A program made the position numbers and the translations under genes. Shown here piece by piece: positions 1 to 6,088 of a stretch of 6,763 nucleotides of DNA. How positions within the stretch are numbered: the first letter of the stretch is position 1; the number at the start of each line of letters is the position of its first letter. Origin of the DNA: Nitrosopumilus sp. UBA526 (GTDB taxonomy: Archaea > Thermoproteota > Nitrososphaeria > Nitrososphaerales > Nitrosopumilaceae); assembly GCA_002506665.1 (NCBI GenBank), contig DAXZ01000046.1, positions 1-6,763 of the forward strand, read 5' to 3'. The notes below the pieces were generated by a model. The model did not search any database, was not told the DNA's origin, and saw only the letters and a program-made list of their open reading frames with translations.

Positions 1-204
1 ATCTCATCTAATTCTCTGACGTTGGTGCCACGAAATATACGGTCTCTGTGTTCGTACTGTCGTCTGATAACTTTGTTTAAGGATTTTATTGCTTTTGGGT
101 CGACACCTGCATCACCCCTGCTCCGTAGTTATTTGATCACATTTGCCATATGACTTGGCATCATCCAAAAATCCGTCTATCTTGTGCTGATAATTTCTTG
201 AATA
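1..204 (-). pseudogene. Possible frame-disrupted gene downstream of hamB (C-terminal part outside window)
   Basis: Directly after the helicase stop (TAG, 207-205) the minus strand stays protein-like but in broken frames. In the helicase frame, 204 to 115 reads through HKIDGFLDDAKSYGKCDQIT to a TGA at 114-112. The next frame is open from 128 to the window edge and reads GDAGVDPKAIKSLNKVIRRQ, then YEHRDRIFRGTNVRELDE. The frames join if one G is removed from the GGGG run at 115-118. The second frame has no ATG, GTG or TTG of its own, so it needs upstream coding sequence. A further frame just upstream (TTG at 212-210, reading TSIQEIISTR before a TAG) may be an original N-terminus, which would mean two frameshifts. 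I do not recognise the family. It could be a decayed third operon gene, a sequencing error in the G run, or chance open sequence. Confidence 0.35.
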
Positions 205-3200
205 CTAGTCAATTCCAGCTATTCTCTTCCAGACTTGCCTGTATTCATCTCCAGACAAATGTCTAGATACTGGAACAACTGAATTCCATTGCCGTTCATC
301 AAGGCTTTTAATCCATTCAAGAACATTTGTAGACTTTTTCTGATATTCTGGATTATTTTTTTTGAACATTTTGCCCATTTTTTTAGAAATACTTCGAGGC
401 ATGCTGTTGCGTCTCATTAAGATGGCCTCATCAGAATCAACCCCATAAAATATCATTGATGCGATATTGGCAAACTGTCTTTGCTCTTCATCACTTTGTT
501 CTTGGATACCTGATGTAGGCAATTTCTGAATGGCGGCCAAGCCCCAGGTTGCCGAATTTGTAATCTTACTGTATATTATTTTGATACATTTACCTAATGA
601 CTCTGTGTTTGTACTGCCAAAATATTCCTGTGAAATTTTATCAAGTTCTTTACCAGAAACCCAATCCACTATGATATTGCTGAGAATCTCTTGAGTAATT
701 TCAGTACCTCTTATTTTAATATCTGATAATTCACGTCTTATCTCCGGAATATCATTTAACATAATTCCAGTCAATTGGACTAAAACCTTGGAGTCTCCAG
801 AAAATAAATTACTACTGTTCCAGTCATTAGATTTTATGTGTAATTCATTCACTTTGGATATGGTCTTTGCTATAGTTTCGGGCATAAATCCAGTAATATC
901 TGAAAGCTTTGCTAGTCCTTTGTGGCCGTCTAGACGTTTACCATAGTCTTCGACTGCAACAATTAATTTCTTTTTATTTTCCTGCGATAATTGAGAAAAT
1001 CCATACGTTCTCTCTAAATTGATGTTTACATCTATAATAAATTCTTGAAGATTATCTGCTTGTCTATACATGTGTGATATGTATTGTAAAAAAGAAGACC
1101 ATTCAGGTTCATTTGAGTGTGCTGACAAATTGAGTTTCTCCTCTAATCGTATAGCATCATCAACCATGCTCTTGAGAACAGAGACGAGATCTTCTGTTTG
1201 TTTTTTGACATATTCTGCCACTTTTTTTGCTTCTTCTGAATCTTTCTTATCTACTGCAATCCCAATCAAACCGACTGAGCGTTGATCAACTCTTCCTGCT
1301 CTTCCAATTATATTCCAAAAATCAGTTGAGGGCATCTTCCCCCCTGGATATGAATATGTACTTAGCAAAACTGCGTTTACAGGAAAATTAATCCCCTGAG
1401 ATATTGTAGTAGTCGCAACTAGAATTTTTAATGAACCTTTCTCCATTAACCACTCTGTTAATTCCTTGATATCATCAGGCAGGCCTGCATTGTGGACTCC
1501 GATACCTTTCTTGATATATTTTGCCAATGGGAATGATTCACCTAATTCCGCTGTTACATATCTTGAAACTAATTCCAAGTCAGAATCACCAGTTATGTCT
1601 GGAAGAATCTCTCCAAGCTTTTCAGCCATTGACCATGTATCTTTAATCCTATATCCAAGAATCAGTATTTTCTTGGTATTTTGTAGATGTGATGCCACTA
1701 AAACAGTTAGGTCGGATTTTGAGCGACGAATTTCACTAACACTGAACTTTTTACTTGTAGATTCTCCTAATCTAATTTCATTTTCTAACTCCATTGTTAA
1801 ACTATGTGTCACAAGAGGTTTGAAATGAGTAGTGATCCTATTTCTCTGTCCCTCTCCATAATACAATCCCACAACTTTGTCGTTGGGTTGCCACCAATCA
1901 AGCTCTACACTAATTGATCGTGGATTGAAGGGATCCAACCACTGTGCTACCTCTTTATAATTTGGAATGGCGGGACTCATCAATAACAAATTAGAGAACT
2001 TGCAATCTTTTTGGATGTTGGCAATTAACATCTCGAGATTTAGTCCTCTGGTTTTATTAGATATATTATGTGCTTCATCAATGATGGTCAGAACTAATTT
2101 TTCTGCAAATTCTTTTTTTTCTGGATGTCTAATTAACAAATTTAATTTCTCTGGAGTTGTCACTAGAATATCAAACGATTTTAATTTTAGAATATCTTCT
2201 TCAAATGAATCAATCTCTAGTGCTCCACTCATCTTTTCAACGCGTATTCCAAGTGGTTCAGGCCCCAGATCACGTCGTAATCGGGATGTAATCTGATTTA
2301 CCAGGGCTCTTGTTGGCACAACATATACGATTTTACCGTCTGTGTCTTTAAACTGGTTTAATGCTTGGAGGATTCTAAATTCTGCAATAATTGTTTTACC
2401 ACTTGAGGTTGGCAAATTTACCACGATTGCTTTTGAGGTAGGGTCAAGGAGATGTTGATCTAATAATGCAACTCTTTGAGGATAAAGCAGTTCATATATC
2501 GGTTTTTCTTTATTCTCTGTTACTAGCGTGATAAATTTTAATGCTCTAGAGTTGATTTGACCGGCAATATTCCAGATAGAGTTTTCAACCATTTTAATAA
2601 ACGTGGTTTTTAGCATTCTTAGAAGAAGATCTAATTCAAAAATTCGTGCATTCTGACAGTGCCCAATCGCTATATCAAAATGATGCTGGAGTCTGTCTGT
2701 AATATGTTGACTAGAACTCCCTCCTTTCATCATATACTGTCCTAAGAGTTCTACGGCTTTAGCTAGATGATAATATGATACAAGTTCTAATGCAGCTGCT
2801 CTCTTGTATTGCTTTTTTACTTTTCCTAGGAATTTTTCTTCATATTCTTTTTGATCGTTTCTTAATTTTGTAATGTATCTGCCTGTATCTGAAAGATCCT
2901 TCCATGTCTCTTTTTTTATTAGATATAGAATAGCTTTGTAGATATCTGACAATACTCTGAAATCCCAATCTGAATTTTTTTGACTCTCAACTTCCCAAAC
3001 AATCTCCTTGTTTTCAATCAAAAATCGCTTCATGTCTTCCCATTTTTCACCAAGATAAGAATAGGCAAATAATTTCAAAACATGTTTGATCTTGTCTGTG
3101 GGTTCAGAAGGAATTGGCATGACTTGTAGTAAATTAAAACAGTCATTGCAGATTTTATGAAATTTTCTCTTCTCTTTTAACTCGGTTCTACCAAAAGGCT

Positions 3201-3381
3201 CTCTCCACAAATCAACTATTACAAGCTCAAAAACGTCTATGACCTTTTGAATTTCATCATGATCTTTAGAAAAATTTTTGTCTCTTTCTAAATACTTGTG
3301 GAGTTTTATATCATTTACTGCCCTTAGCGCTTTATCATAATTAATATTATTGACTGATTCTAAAATTGGATGCTCGATCAT
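205..3381 (-). CDS. hamB: HamB-like Ski2-type SF2 helicase of a Hachiman defence system
   Basis: ATP-dependent SF2 helicase, expected to form a complex with the HamA nuclease encoded just upstream and to act as the DNA-sensing subunit. Numbering from the TTG at 3384 (1059 residues), the motifs are: Walker A NLPTSSGKT (323-331), Ia VPTRAL (356-361), Ib TTPEKL (409-414), Walker B DEAH (436-439), Ski2-type HNAGLP (631-636), V TTTISQGINFP (658-668) and VI NIIGRAGR (691-698). Motif III reads SPAIPN (470-475) where Ski2 helicases usually have SAT. About 300 mostly helical residues precede the motor and about 360 follow it, with no other motif I recognise. Start choice: TTG (3384-3382) and ATG (3381-3379) are adjacent in frame. 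I prefer ATG, which overlaps the hamA TGA by one base; a weak GGGGA lies 10 bases upstream. No frameshift is seen. The HamB name rests on the HamA partner; the helicase call alone is near certain. Confidence 0.88.
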   Translation of the reverse strand: MIEHPILESVNNINYDKALRAVNDIKLHKYLERDKNFSKDHDEIQKVIDVFELVIVDLWREPFGRTELKEKRKFHKICNDCFNLLQVMPIPSEPTDKIKHVLKLFAYSYLGEKWEDMKRFLIENKEIVWEVESQKNSDWDFRVLSDIYKAILYLIKKETWKDLSDTGRYITKLRNDQKEYEEKFLGKVKKQYKRAAALELVSYYHLAKAVELLGQYMMKGGSSSQHITDRLQHHFDIAIGHCQNARIFELDLLLRMLKTTFIKMVENSIWNIAGQINSRALKFITLVTENKEKPIYELLYPQRVALLDQHLLDPTSKAIVVNLPTSSGKTIIAEFRILQALNQFKDTDGKIVYVVPTRALVNQITSRLRRDLGPEPLGIRVEKMSGALEIDSFEEDILKLKSFDILVTTPEKLNLLIRHPEKKEFAEKLVLTIIDEAHNISNKTRGLNLEMLIANIQKDCKFSNLLLMSPAIPNYKEVAQWLDPFNPRSISVELDWWQPNDKVVGLYYGEGQRNRITTHFKPLVTHSLTMELENEIRLGESTSKKFSVSEIRRSKSDLTVLVASHLQNTKKILILGYRIKDTWSMAEKLGEILPDITGDSDLELVSRYVTAELGESFPLAKYIKKGIGVHNAGLPDDIKELTEWLMEKGSLKILVATTTISQGINFPVNAVLLSTYSYPGGKMPSTDFWNIIGRAGRVDQRSVGLIGIAVDKKDSEEAKKVAEYVKKQTEDLVSVLKSMVDDAIRLEEKLNLSAHSNEPEWSSFLQYISHMYRQADNLQEFIIDVNINLERTYGFSQLSQENKKKLIVAVEDYGKRLDGHKGLAKLSDITGFMPETIAKTISKVNELHIKSNDWNSSNLFSGDSKVLVQLTGIMLNDIPEIRRELSDIKIRGTEITQEILSNIIVDWVSGKELDKISQEYFGSTNTESLGKCIKIIYSKITNSATWGLAAIQKLPTSGIQEQSDEEQRQFANIASMIFYGVDSDEAILMRRNSMPRSISKKMGKMFKKNNPEYQKKSTNVLEWIKSLDERQWNSVVPVSRHLSGDEYRQVWKRIAGID

Positions 3382-4175
3382 CAATGTTGTTTCCCCATAA
3401 CTTCAGCATACTGTGATTTCAAAATAGGCAAGTATAATGAAAGCAGTTCAAGATATATTTCATCTTTCATGCGCCGTACAATTTTTCTAAAAACTGATTC
3501 CAGGTCTCTTTTATTAGGCATAACGCCCCGAATCATGACTCCAAAAATTTTGAATTCTCCAGTATTCAAATAATTGCTTGCCGCTTTTATCCACATCTCT
3601 TTATCATTATCATGTGAGCCCACTTTAAATCTTAACCATCTAATCAACTCCATGCGTTTTTTTGAATCATCTCTAATTTCGTTTAATTGTTTTATTAATC
3701 CATCAGATCCATACACTATGCTTGGAGGATTTCTATCCTGATCTGAGGTTTTGACCTCTCCAAACAAGAACAAATGTCTATCATTAATTTTTACAAATCC
3801 CACCATGTCGGTTCCCGGAAGATTTGATCTTGAATCTTTTGCATCTCGGTTGTCGTTGTATGGGAAAATTACATCACAATAATCTTCAAGAAAACACTCT
3901 GAGATCTTTTCGCCAATTTTCCAGTCTCGTGGAATCTCTTTACTCTCAAACATTGATTTCAAATTTTCAGAGTCAAACTCAGTTTGTTTAACTTTATCAA
4001 AGGAATTTAGTAAATCTTGGGTTCCTTTTGCATCATAAAATCTTTCATTCACCCTAGTACTCAGATATTCTTTAAATTCTGAATCACTAAGACATATTCC
4101 ACGATAACTTTTCCTTTCTTTTGAATATTTGTATGATGTATGAACTATCAAAGCTGGTCTATCTCTGATGGGCAT
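3381..4175 (-). CDS. hamA: HamA-like nuclease (DUF1837, PD-(D/E)XK fold) of a Hachiman defence system
   Basis: 264-residue predicted DNA nuclease, first gene of the two-gene defence operon. A PD-(D/E)XK core is readable: a helix with WKIGEKISECFLEDY (85-99; candidate Glu89), then LPGTDMVGF (119-127, Asp123), then a strand ending FGEVKTS (138-144, Glu140 and Lys142). PPSIVYGSDGLIKQL (150-164) follows, the pattern I associate with the HamA C-terminal domain. All expected catalytic positions are present, so it looks active. There is no signal peptide or membrane segment, so it is cytoplasmic. In bacterial Hachiman, HamA is held by HamB and degrades DNA once HamB senses damaged or aberrant DNA; applying that here is inference. 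The start is the first in-frame ATG. An ATG at 4185 is out of frame and soon hits a stop. The related AbpA of the AbpAB system is the main alternative name, but the partner here, over 1000 residues, fits HamB better. Confidence 0.85.
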   Translation of the reverse strand: MPIRDRPALIVHTSYKYSKERKSYRGICLSDSEFKEYLSTRVNERFYDAKGTQDLLNSFDKVKQTEFDSENLKSMFESKEIPRDWKIGEKISECFLEDYCDVIFPYNDNRDAKDSRSNLPGTDMVGFVKINDRHLFLFGEVKTSDQDRNPPSIVYGSDGLIKQLNEIRDDSKKRMELIRWLRFKVGSHDNDKEMWIKAASNYLNTGEFKIFGVMIRGVMPNKRDLESVFRKIVRRMKDEIYLELLSLYLPILKSQYAEVMGKQH

Positions 4176-4314
4176 TATTTAGCATAAAAATTCACCCTAG
4201 TCTCAATTTACACCTATAATCAACATTTAGTTAAAGAAACGGTAAAGTATTTGATGCCTCATGCAGAGATATAGTTAGAAAGATTCAATAGAATTATGAC
4301 CAAACAGTATCTGA
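4176..4314. promoter_or_regulatory. Divergent intergenic region between hamA and the 134-residue gene
   Basis: 139 bases that must hold the promoters of both flanking genes. On the minus strand GATTATAG (4221-4214) is a TATA-like candidate about 40 bases before the hamA start, giving a leader of roughly 15 bases. On the plus strand GATATAGTTAG (4268-4278) is a candidate about 40 bases before the start at 4315. Both are weak matches. A GGTGA on the minus strand (4196-4192) lies 16 bases from the hamA ATG, too far for a normal Shine-Dalgarno site. No tRNA end, clear direct repeat or long palindrome is visible that would mark an attachment site. Confidence 0.35.
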
Positions 4315-4719
4315 ATGTCATTTGACAAAGATTTGTTGGACACTTTGATGGAATTTAATGAAAAAAATTCCCCAAAATTCACACTATACATAAATGATAA
4401 CGCATATGATGCCACATGCACCACAATTACCAATTCCTCGATACCTGTAAACGAGCCGACAACCCGCGGTGGGGCATACTTTTCTGACAAGTTTGCATAC
4501 AAAATAAAGTGTACAGTTGGGGATCTATCCATAGTTCCATTACTGACAAAGCAGATGCTAGGCCCAAATACGGAATTTGGCGAACTAAAGATTACCACAG
4601 TTATTGAATCTGACAAGGGCCCTGCAACTGTTAATATCTTTGCCAATCTGACAAACAGCGTTCAGACTCTGAGTTTTGTCGAGCTCTACATGATTATTGT
4701 AAAGCTAGAGTCCTTCTAA
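4315..4719 (+). CDS. Uncharacterised 134-residue protein
   Basis: I do not recognise this family. The protein is probably cytoplasmic: it has no signal peptide or membrane helix. A short N-terminal helix (2-16, FDKDLLDTLMEF) is followed by alternating polar and hydrophobic stretches suggesting a beta-rich fold. Conserved-looking elements are TTRGGAYFSDKFAYKI (49-64), a KQMLGPNTEFGELKIT region, and a hydrophobic end (ELYMIIVKLESF). The ATG at 4315 is chosen because the upstream ATG at 4296 is in another frame and stops within ten codons. Its TAA (4717-4719) overlaps the stop of the convergent J-domain gene by four bases. An opposite-strand reading frame covers the same DNA (4646-4275), but it has no neighbour it fits with and a less protein-like composition. 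It is divergent from hamA and nothing ties it to the defence operon, so it is more likely part of the chromosomal backbone. Confidence 0.75.
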   Translation: MSFDKDLLDTLMEFNEKNSPKFTLYINDNAYDATCTTITNSSIPVNEPTTRGGAYFSDKFAYKIKCTVGDLSIVPLLTKQMLGPNTEFGELKITTVIESDKGPATVNIFANLTNSVQTLSFVELYMIIVKLESF

Positions 4720-5270
4720 CCTGCCTTGAAATATCTGTCGTATCTGTCCCTGCGTTCCTCATCTGACAGTATCTCGTATGCTTTGTTTAGTTCTGCCATC
4801 TCGACTTCAGAGTCTTTTTTTGTCTTGTCAGGATGTATCTTTTTTGCAAGCTCTCTGAATTTTTCTCTGATCTCATCATGTGTTGCCTCCCTTGAGACTC
4901 CTATTATGTCATAATAGTTTGGCAGTTCATTACTGTCTGCAGCATCTCGAAACTCTCTGTCTTCTTTGGTGTTTCTTCGCTGACCCAACTCTTCATAGTC
5001 CTCCCCCCAGTCTGAATGATACTTTTCAAATGTCTTGTCTTTTTTTGATTCTAGCTCTTCCTTGTCATAAGACGTCTTTCGCCTGAGGATTATGTCTCTT
5101 GTTAGAAACAAAACAATTGCTACAACTGCAATTATAAAACCCGAAAAGAGCATAATTCTCTCATCATCTGTTATCTCTAGTTCCATGTCTAGACTGTCAC
5201 TTTGTGCATCTACTAGATGCAGTCCTCCAAGGATAATTATTGCAGATACGACAATACTAAACTTGATCAT
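4716..5270 (-). CDS. Membrane-anchored protein with C-terminal J-domain (DnaJ-like)
   Basis: 184-residue J-domain protein that should recruit and stimulate a DnaK/Hsp70 ATPase at the cytoplasmic face of the membrane. The N-terminus is a signal-peptide-like hydrophobic stretch (4-20) with a plausible cleavage near VDAQS (20-24). A short acidic segment follows, then one membrane helix (about 39-57) with basic residues after it (R58, R63, R64, K65), placing the remainder inside the cell. Residues 66-115 are a highly charged linker. The J-domain spans about 118-181 (NYYDIIGVSREA) with the essential HPD at 146-148 and the helix-IV end RRDRYDRYF. It lacks the Gly/Phe-rich, zinc-finger and C-terminal substrate domains of true DnaJ, so it is a specialised J-protein rather than the housekeeping one. 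It starts 10 bases after the AsnC/Lrp stop, suggesting one transcript. Its client is unknown. Confidence 0.85.
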   Translation of the reverse strand: MIKFSIVVSAIIILGGLHLVDAQSDSLDMELEITDDERIMLFSGFIIAVVAIVLFLTRDIILRRKTSYDKEELESKKDKTFEKYHSDWGEDYEELGQRRNTKEDREFRDAADSNELPNYYDIIGVSREATHDEIREKFRELAKKIHPDKTKKDSEVEMAELNKAYEILSDEERRDRYDRYFKAG

Positions 5271-5280
5271 ACTCTATTTC

Positions 5281-5724
5281 CTACGACAACCTGAAATCTT
5301 CTTTTACGGTATTTAGCACTAGATGTGTAATTGTATTATCCACGCTTGGAATAGCGGCCAAGCTCTTTACAAATTTACTCAATCCATTTCTGTCCTTGAA
5401 TTTTGCAATAATTACAGTGTCCGTCGAGCCTGTAATATCATACACCCCGCAAACATTCTCAAACTTTGATATCTCATCTTCAATCACCACAATCCTGTCA
5501 TCCTTGACTATTATTTCAATTATCGCAGTCAGCAAATATCCCAGTTTTTCATGATCAATTATCGCAGTATACCCGCAAATGATCTTTTCTTTTTCCAACT
5601 TTTTGATTCTAGATAGAACCGTAACTGTTGAGATTCCTAGTTTTAGGGCAAGGTGTCTTGCTGACTGCCGGGCATCGGCTGAGAGATTCTTGAGAATCCT
5701 CTTATCTGTCTTATCTAGGTTCAT
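5281..5724 (-). CDS. AsnC/Lrp-family transcriptional regulator
   Basis: 147-residue DNA-binding regulator of the usual full length for the family (about 140-160). An N-terminal winged helix-turn-helix starts with LDKTDKRILKNLSADAR (3-19); the second helix is SARHLALKLG (21-30) and the recognition helix ISTVTVLSRIKKL (31-43), followed by IICGYTAIID (48-57) into the wing. Residues 64-142 form the RAM effector-binding and oligomerisation domain, with the glycine-rich ligand-loop pattern YDITGSTD (95-102). Such proteins form dimers to octamers that bind amino acids or other small molecules; the effector cannot be read from the sequence. The start is supported by a TATA-like box centred about 26 bases upstream, giving an almost leaderless transcript. 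It leads a probable operon with the J-domain gene. Self-regulation is common in the family, and a short inverted repeat flanks its promoter. Confidence 0.92.
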   Translation of the reverse strand: MNLDKTDKRILKNLSADARQSARHLALKLGISTVTVLSRIKKLEKEKIICGYTAIIDHEKLGYLLTAIIEIIVKDDRIVVIEDEISKFENVCGVYDITGSTDTVIIAKFKDRNGLSKFVKSLAAIPSVDNTITHLVLNTVKEDFRLS

Positions 5725-5731
5725 ACTATGT

Positions 5732-5782
5732 CGTGGTAAAAAATATATTTAAAATTTCACAAATTCTCATTTTAGAACCACG
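5732..5782. repeat. Short inverted repeat around the divergent promoter, candidate operator
   Basis: CGTGGT (5732-5737) and ACCACG (5777-5782) are exact inverted arms 39 bases apart. They are part of a longer imperfect pair: CGTGGTAAAA against TTTTAGAACCACG, with three extra bases in the second arm. They bracket the TATA box of the regulator gene and lie upstream of the TPR gene box. A regulator binding both arms would cover the promoter, so self-regulation by the AsnC/Lrp protein is possible. Six-base arms can arise by chance. Confidence 0.3.
5741..5754 (-). promoter_or_regulatory. TATA-like box for the AsnC/Lrp gene
   Basis: The minus strand reads TTTTAAATATATTT from 5754 to 5741, centred about 25 bases before the ATG at 5724-5722. 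That matches archaeal TATA spacing with transcription starting at or just before the ATG. It is preceded by GTGAA, a possible BRE-like stretch. No Shine-Dalgarno site lies between box and start, which fits a leaderless transcript. Confidence 0.6.
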
Positions 5783-5788
5783 CTTCAG

Positions 5789-5797
5789 ATTTAATAG
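5789..5797 (+). promoter_or_regulatory. TATA-like box for the TPR genes
   Basis: ATTTAATAG is centred about 26 bases before the ATG at 5820. This is the spacing expected for a leaderless archaeal transcript, and no ribosome binding site is visible in between. With the opposite-strand box at 5741-5754 it makes the 95-base gap a compact divergent promoter. Confidence 0.5.
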
Positions 5798-5819
5798 AGA
5801 TGATTACCTATATTGATTC

Positions 5820-6047
5820 ATGAACAAGATCGAGGAACTTGTCAAAAATGGACGCTCTATGATGGATGAATGCAGATTTGATGATGCCCTTGGGTTCTTT
5901 GAGCAGGCCCTCCTGCTGAATCAAGATGACCCTGACCTCTGGAACAACAAGGGAATCGCACTTCGGAGTCTTGGCAGATATGAGGAGTCCATGGAGTGCT
6001 TTAACAGATCACTTGAAATTGAACCCCGGGACAGACACGCCTCTTAA
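5820..6047 (+). CDS. Short TPR-repeat protein, two repeats
   Basis: 75-residue protein made almost wholly of two tetratricopeptide repeats (about 4-37 and 38-71). The signature residues are visible: RFDDALGFFEQALLLNQDDP (19-38) and WNNKGIALRSLGRYEES (41-57), ending EIEP. TPRs form helix-turn-helix pairs that bind other proteins; the partner is unknown. Two repeats without a capping helix is short for the family, and the ending PRDRHAS stops where a third repeat would be expected to begin, so it may be a truncated relic of a longer array. The 162-residue TPR gene follows 41 bases later in another frame. The bases between them do not translate to TPR-like sequence in that frame, so I keep them as separate genes. 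The start is supported by a TATA-like box 26 bases upstream. Confidence 0.8.
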   Translation: MNKIEELVKNGRSMMDECRFDDALGFFEQALLLNQDDPDLWNNKGIALRSLGRYEESMECFNRSLEIEPRDRHAS

Positions 6048-6053
6048 GTTATA
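6044..6053 (+). promoter_or_regulatory. Possible TATA-like box before the second TPR gene
   Basis: TTAAGTTATA overlaps the stop codon of the first TPR gene and lies about 40 bases before the ATG at 6089, implying a leader of about 14 bases if used. It is a weak match. The second gene may instead be carried on the transcript from the first promoter. Confidence 0.25.
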
Positions 6054-6088
6054 GGTACCTGTCAGGTCAATCCATATCATCATACACA

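Noticed and set aside
167..171. TTTTT on the minus strand as a terminator after hamB
   Set aside because: The T run is short and lies in possible coding sequence; nothing else supports termination there.
1466..1828. 120-codon plus-strand reading frame within hamB
   Set aside because: It is the antisense shadow of conserved helicase sequence; the minus strand carries Ski2 motifs over the same bases. The same applies to plus-strand frames at 1070-1285, 1967-2296 and 3370-3573.
4183..4185. Alternative upstream ATG for hamA
   Set aside because: It is out of frame with the nuclease and reaches a stop within nine codons.
4192..4196. GGTGA as the hamA ribosome binding site
   Set aside because: At 16 bases from the start it is too far for a usual Shine-Dalgarno interaction.
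4275..4646. 123-codon minus-strand reading frame opposite the 134-residue gene
   Set aside because: It lies almost wholly inside the plus-strand gene, has no promoter or neighbour in support, and its translation looks less protein-like. The plus-strand frame has a stop arrangement matching its convergent neighbour.
4880..5316. Plus-strand reading frames opposite the J-domain gene
   Set aside because: They are shadows of a gene with a clear J-domain, HPD motif and membrane segment on the other strand.
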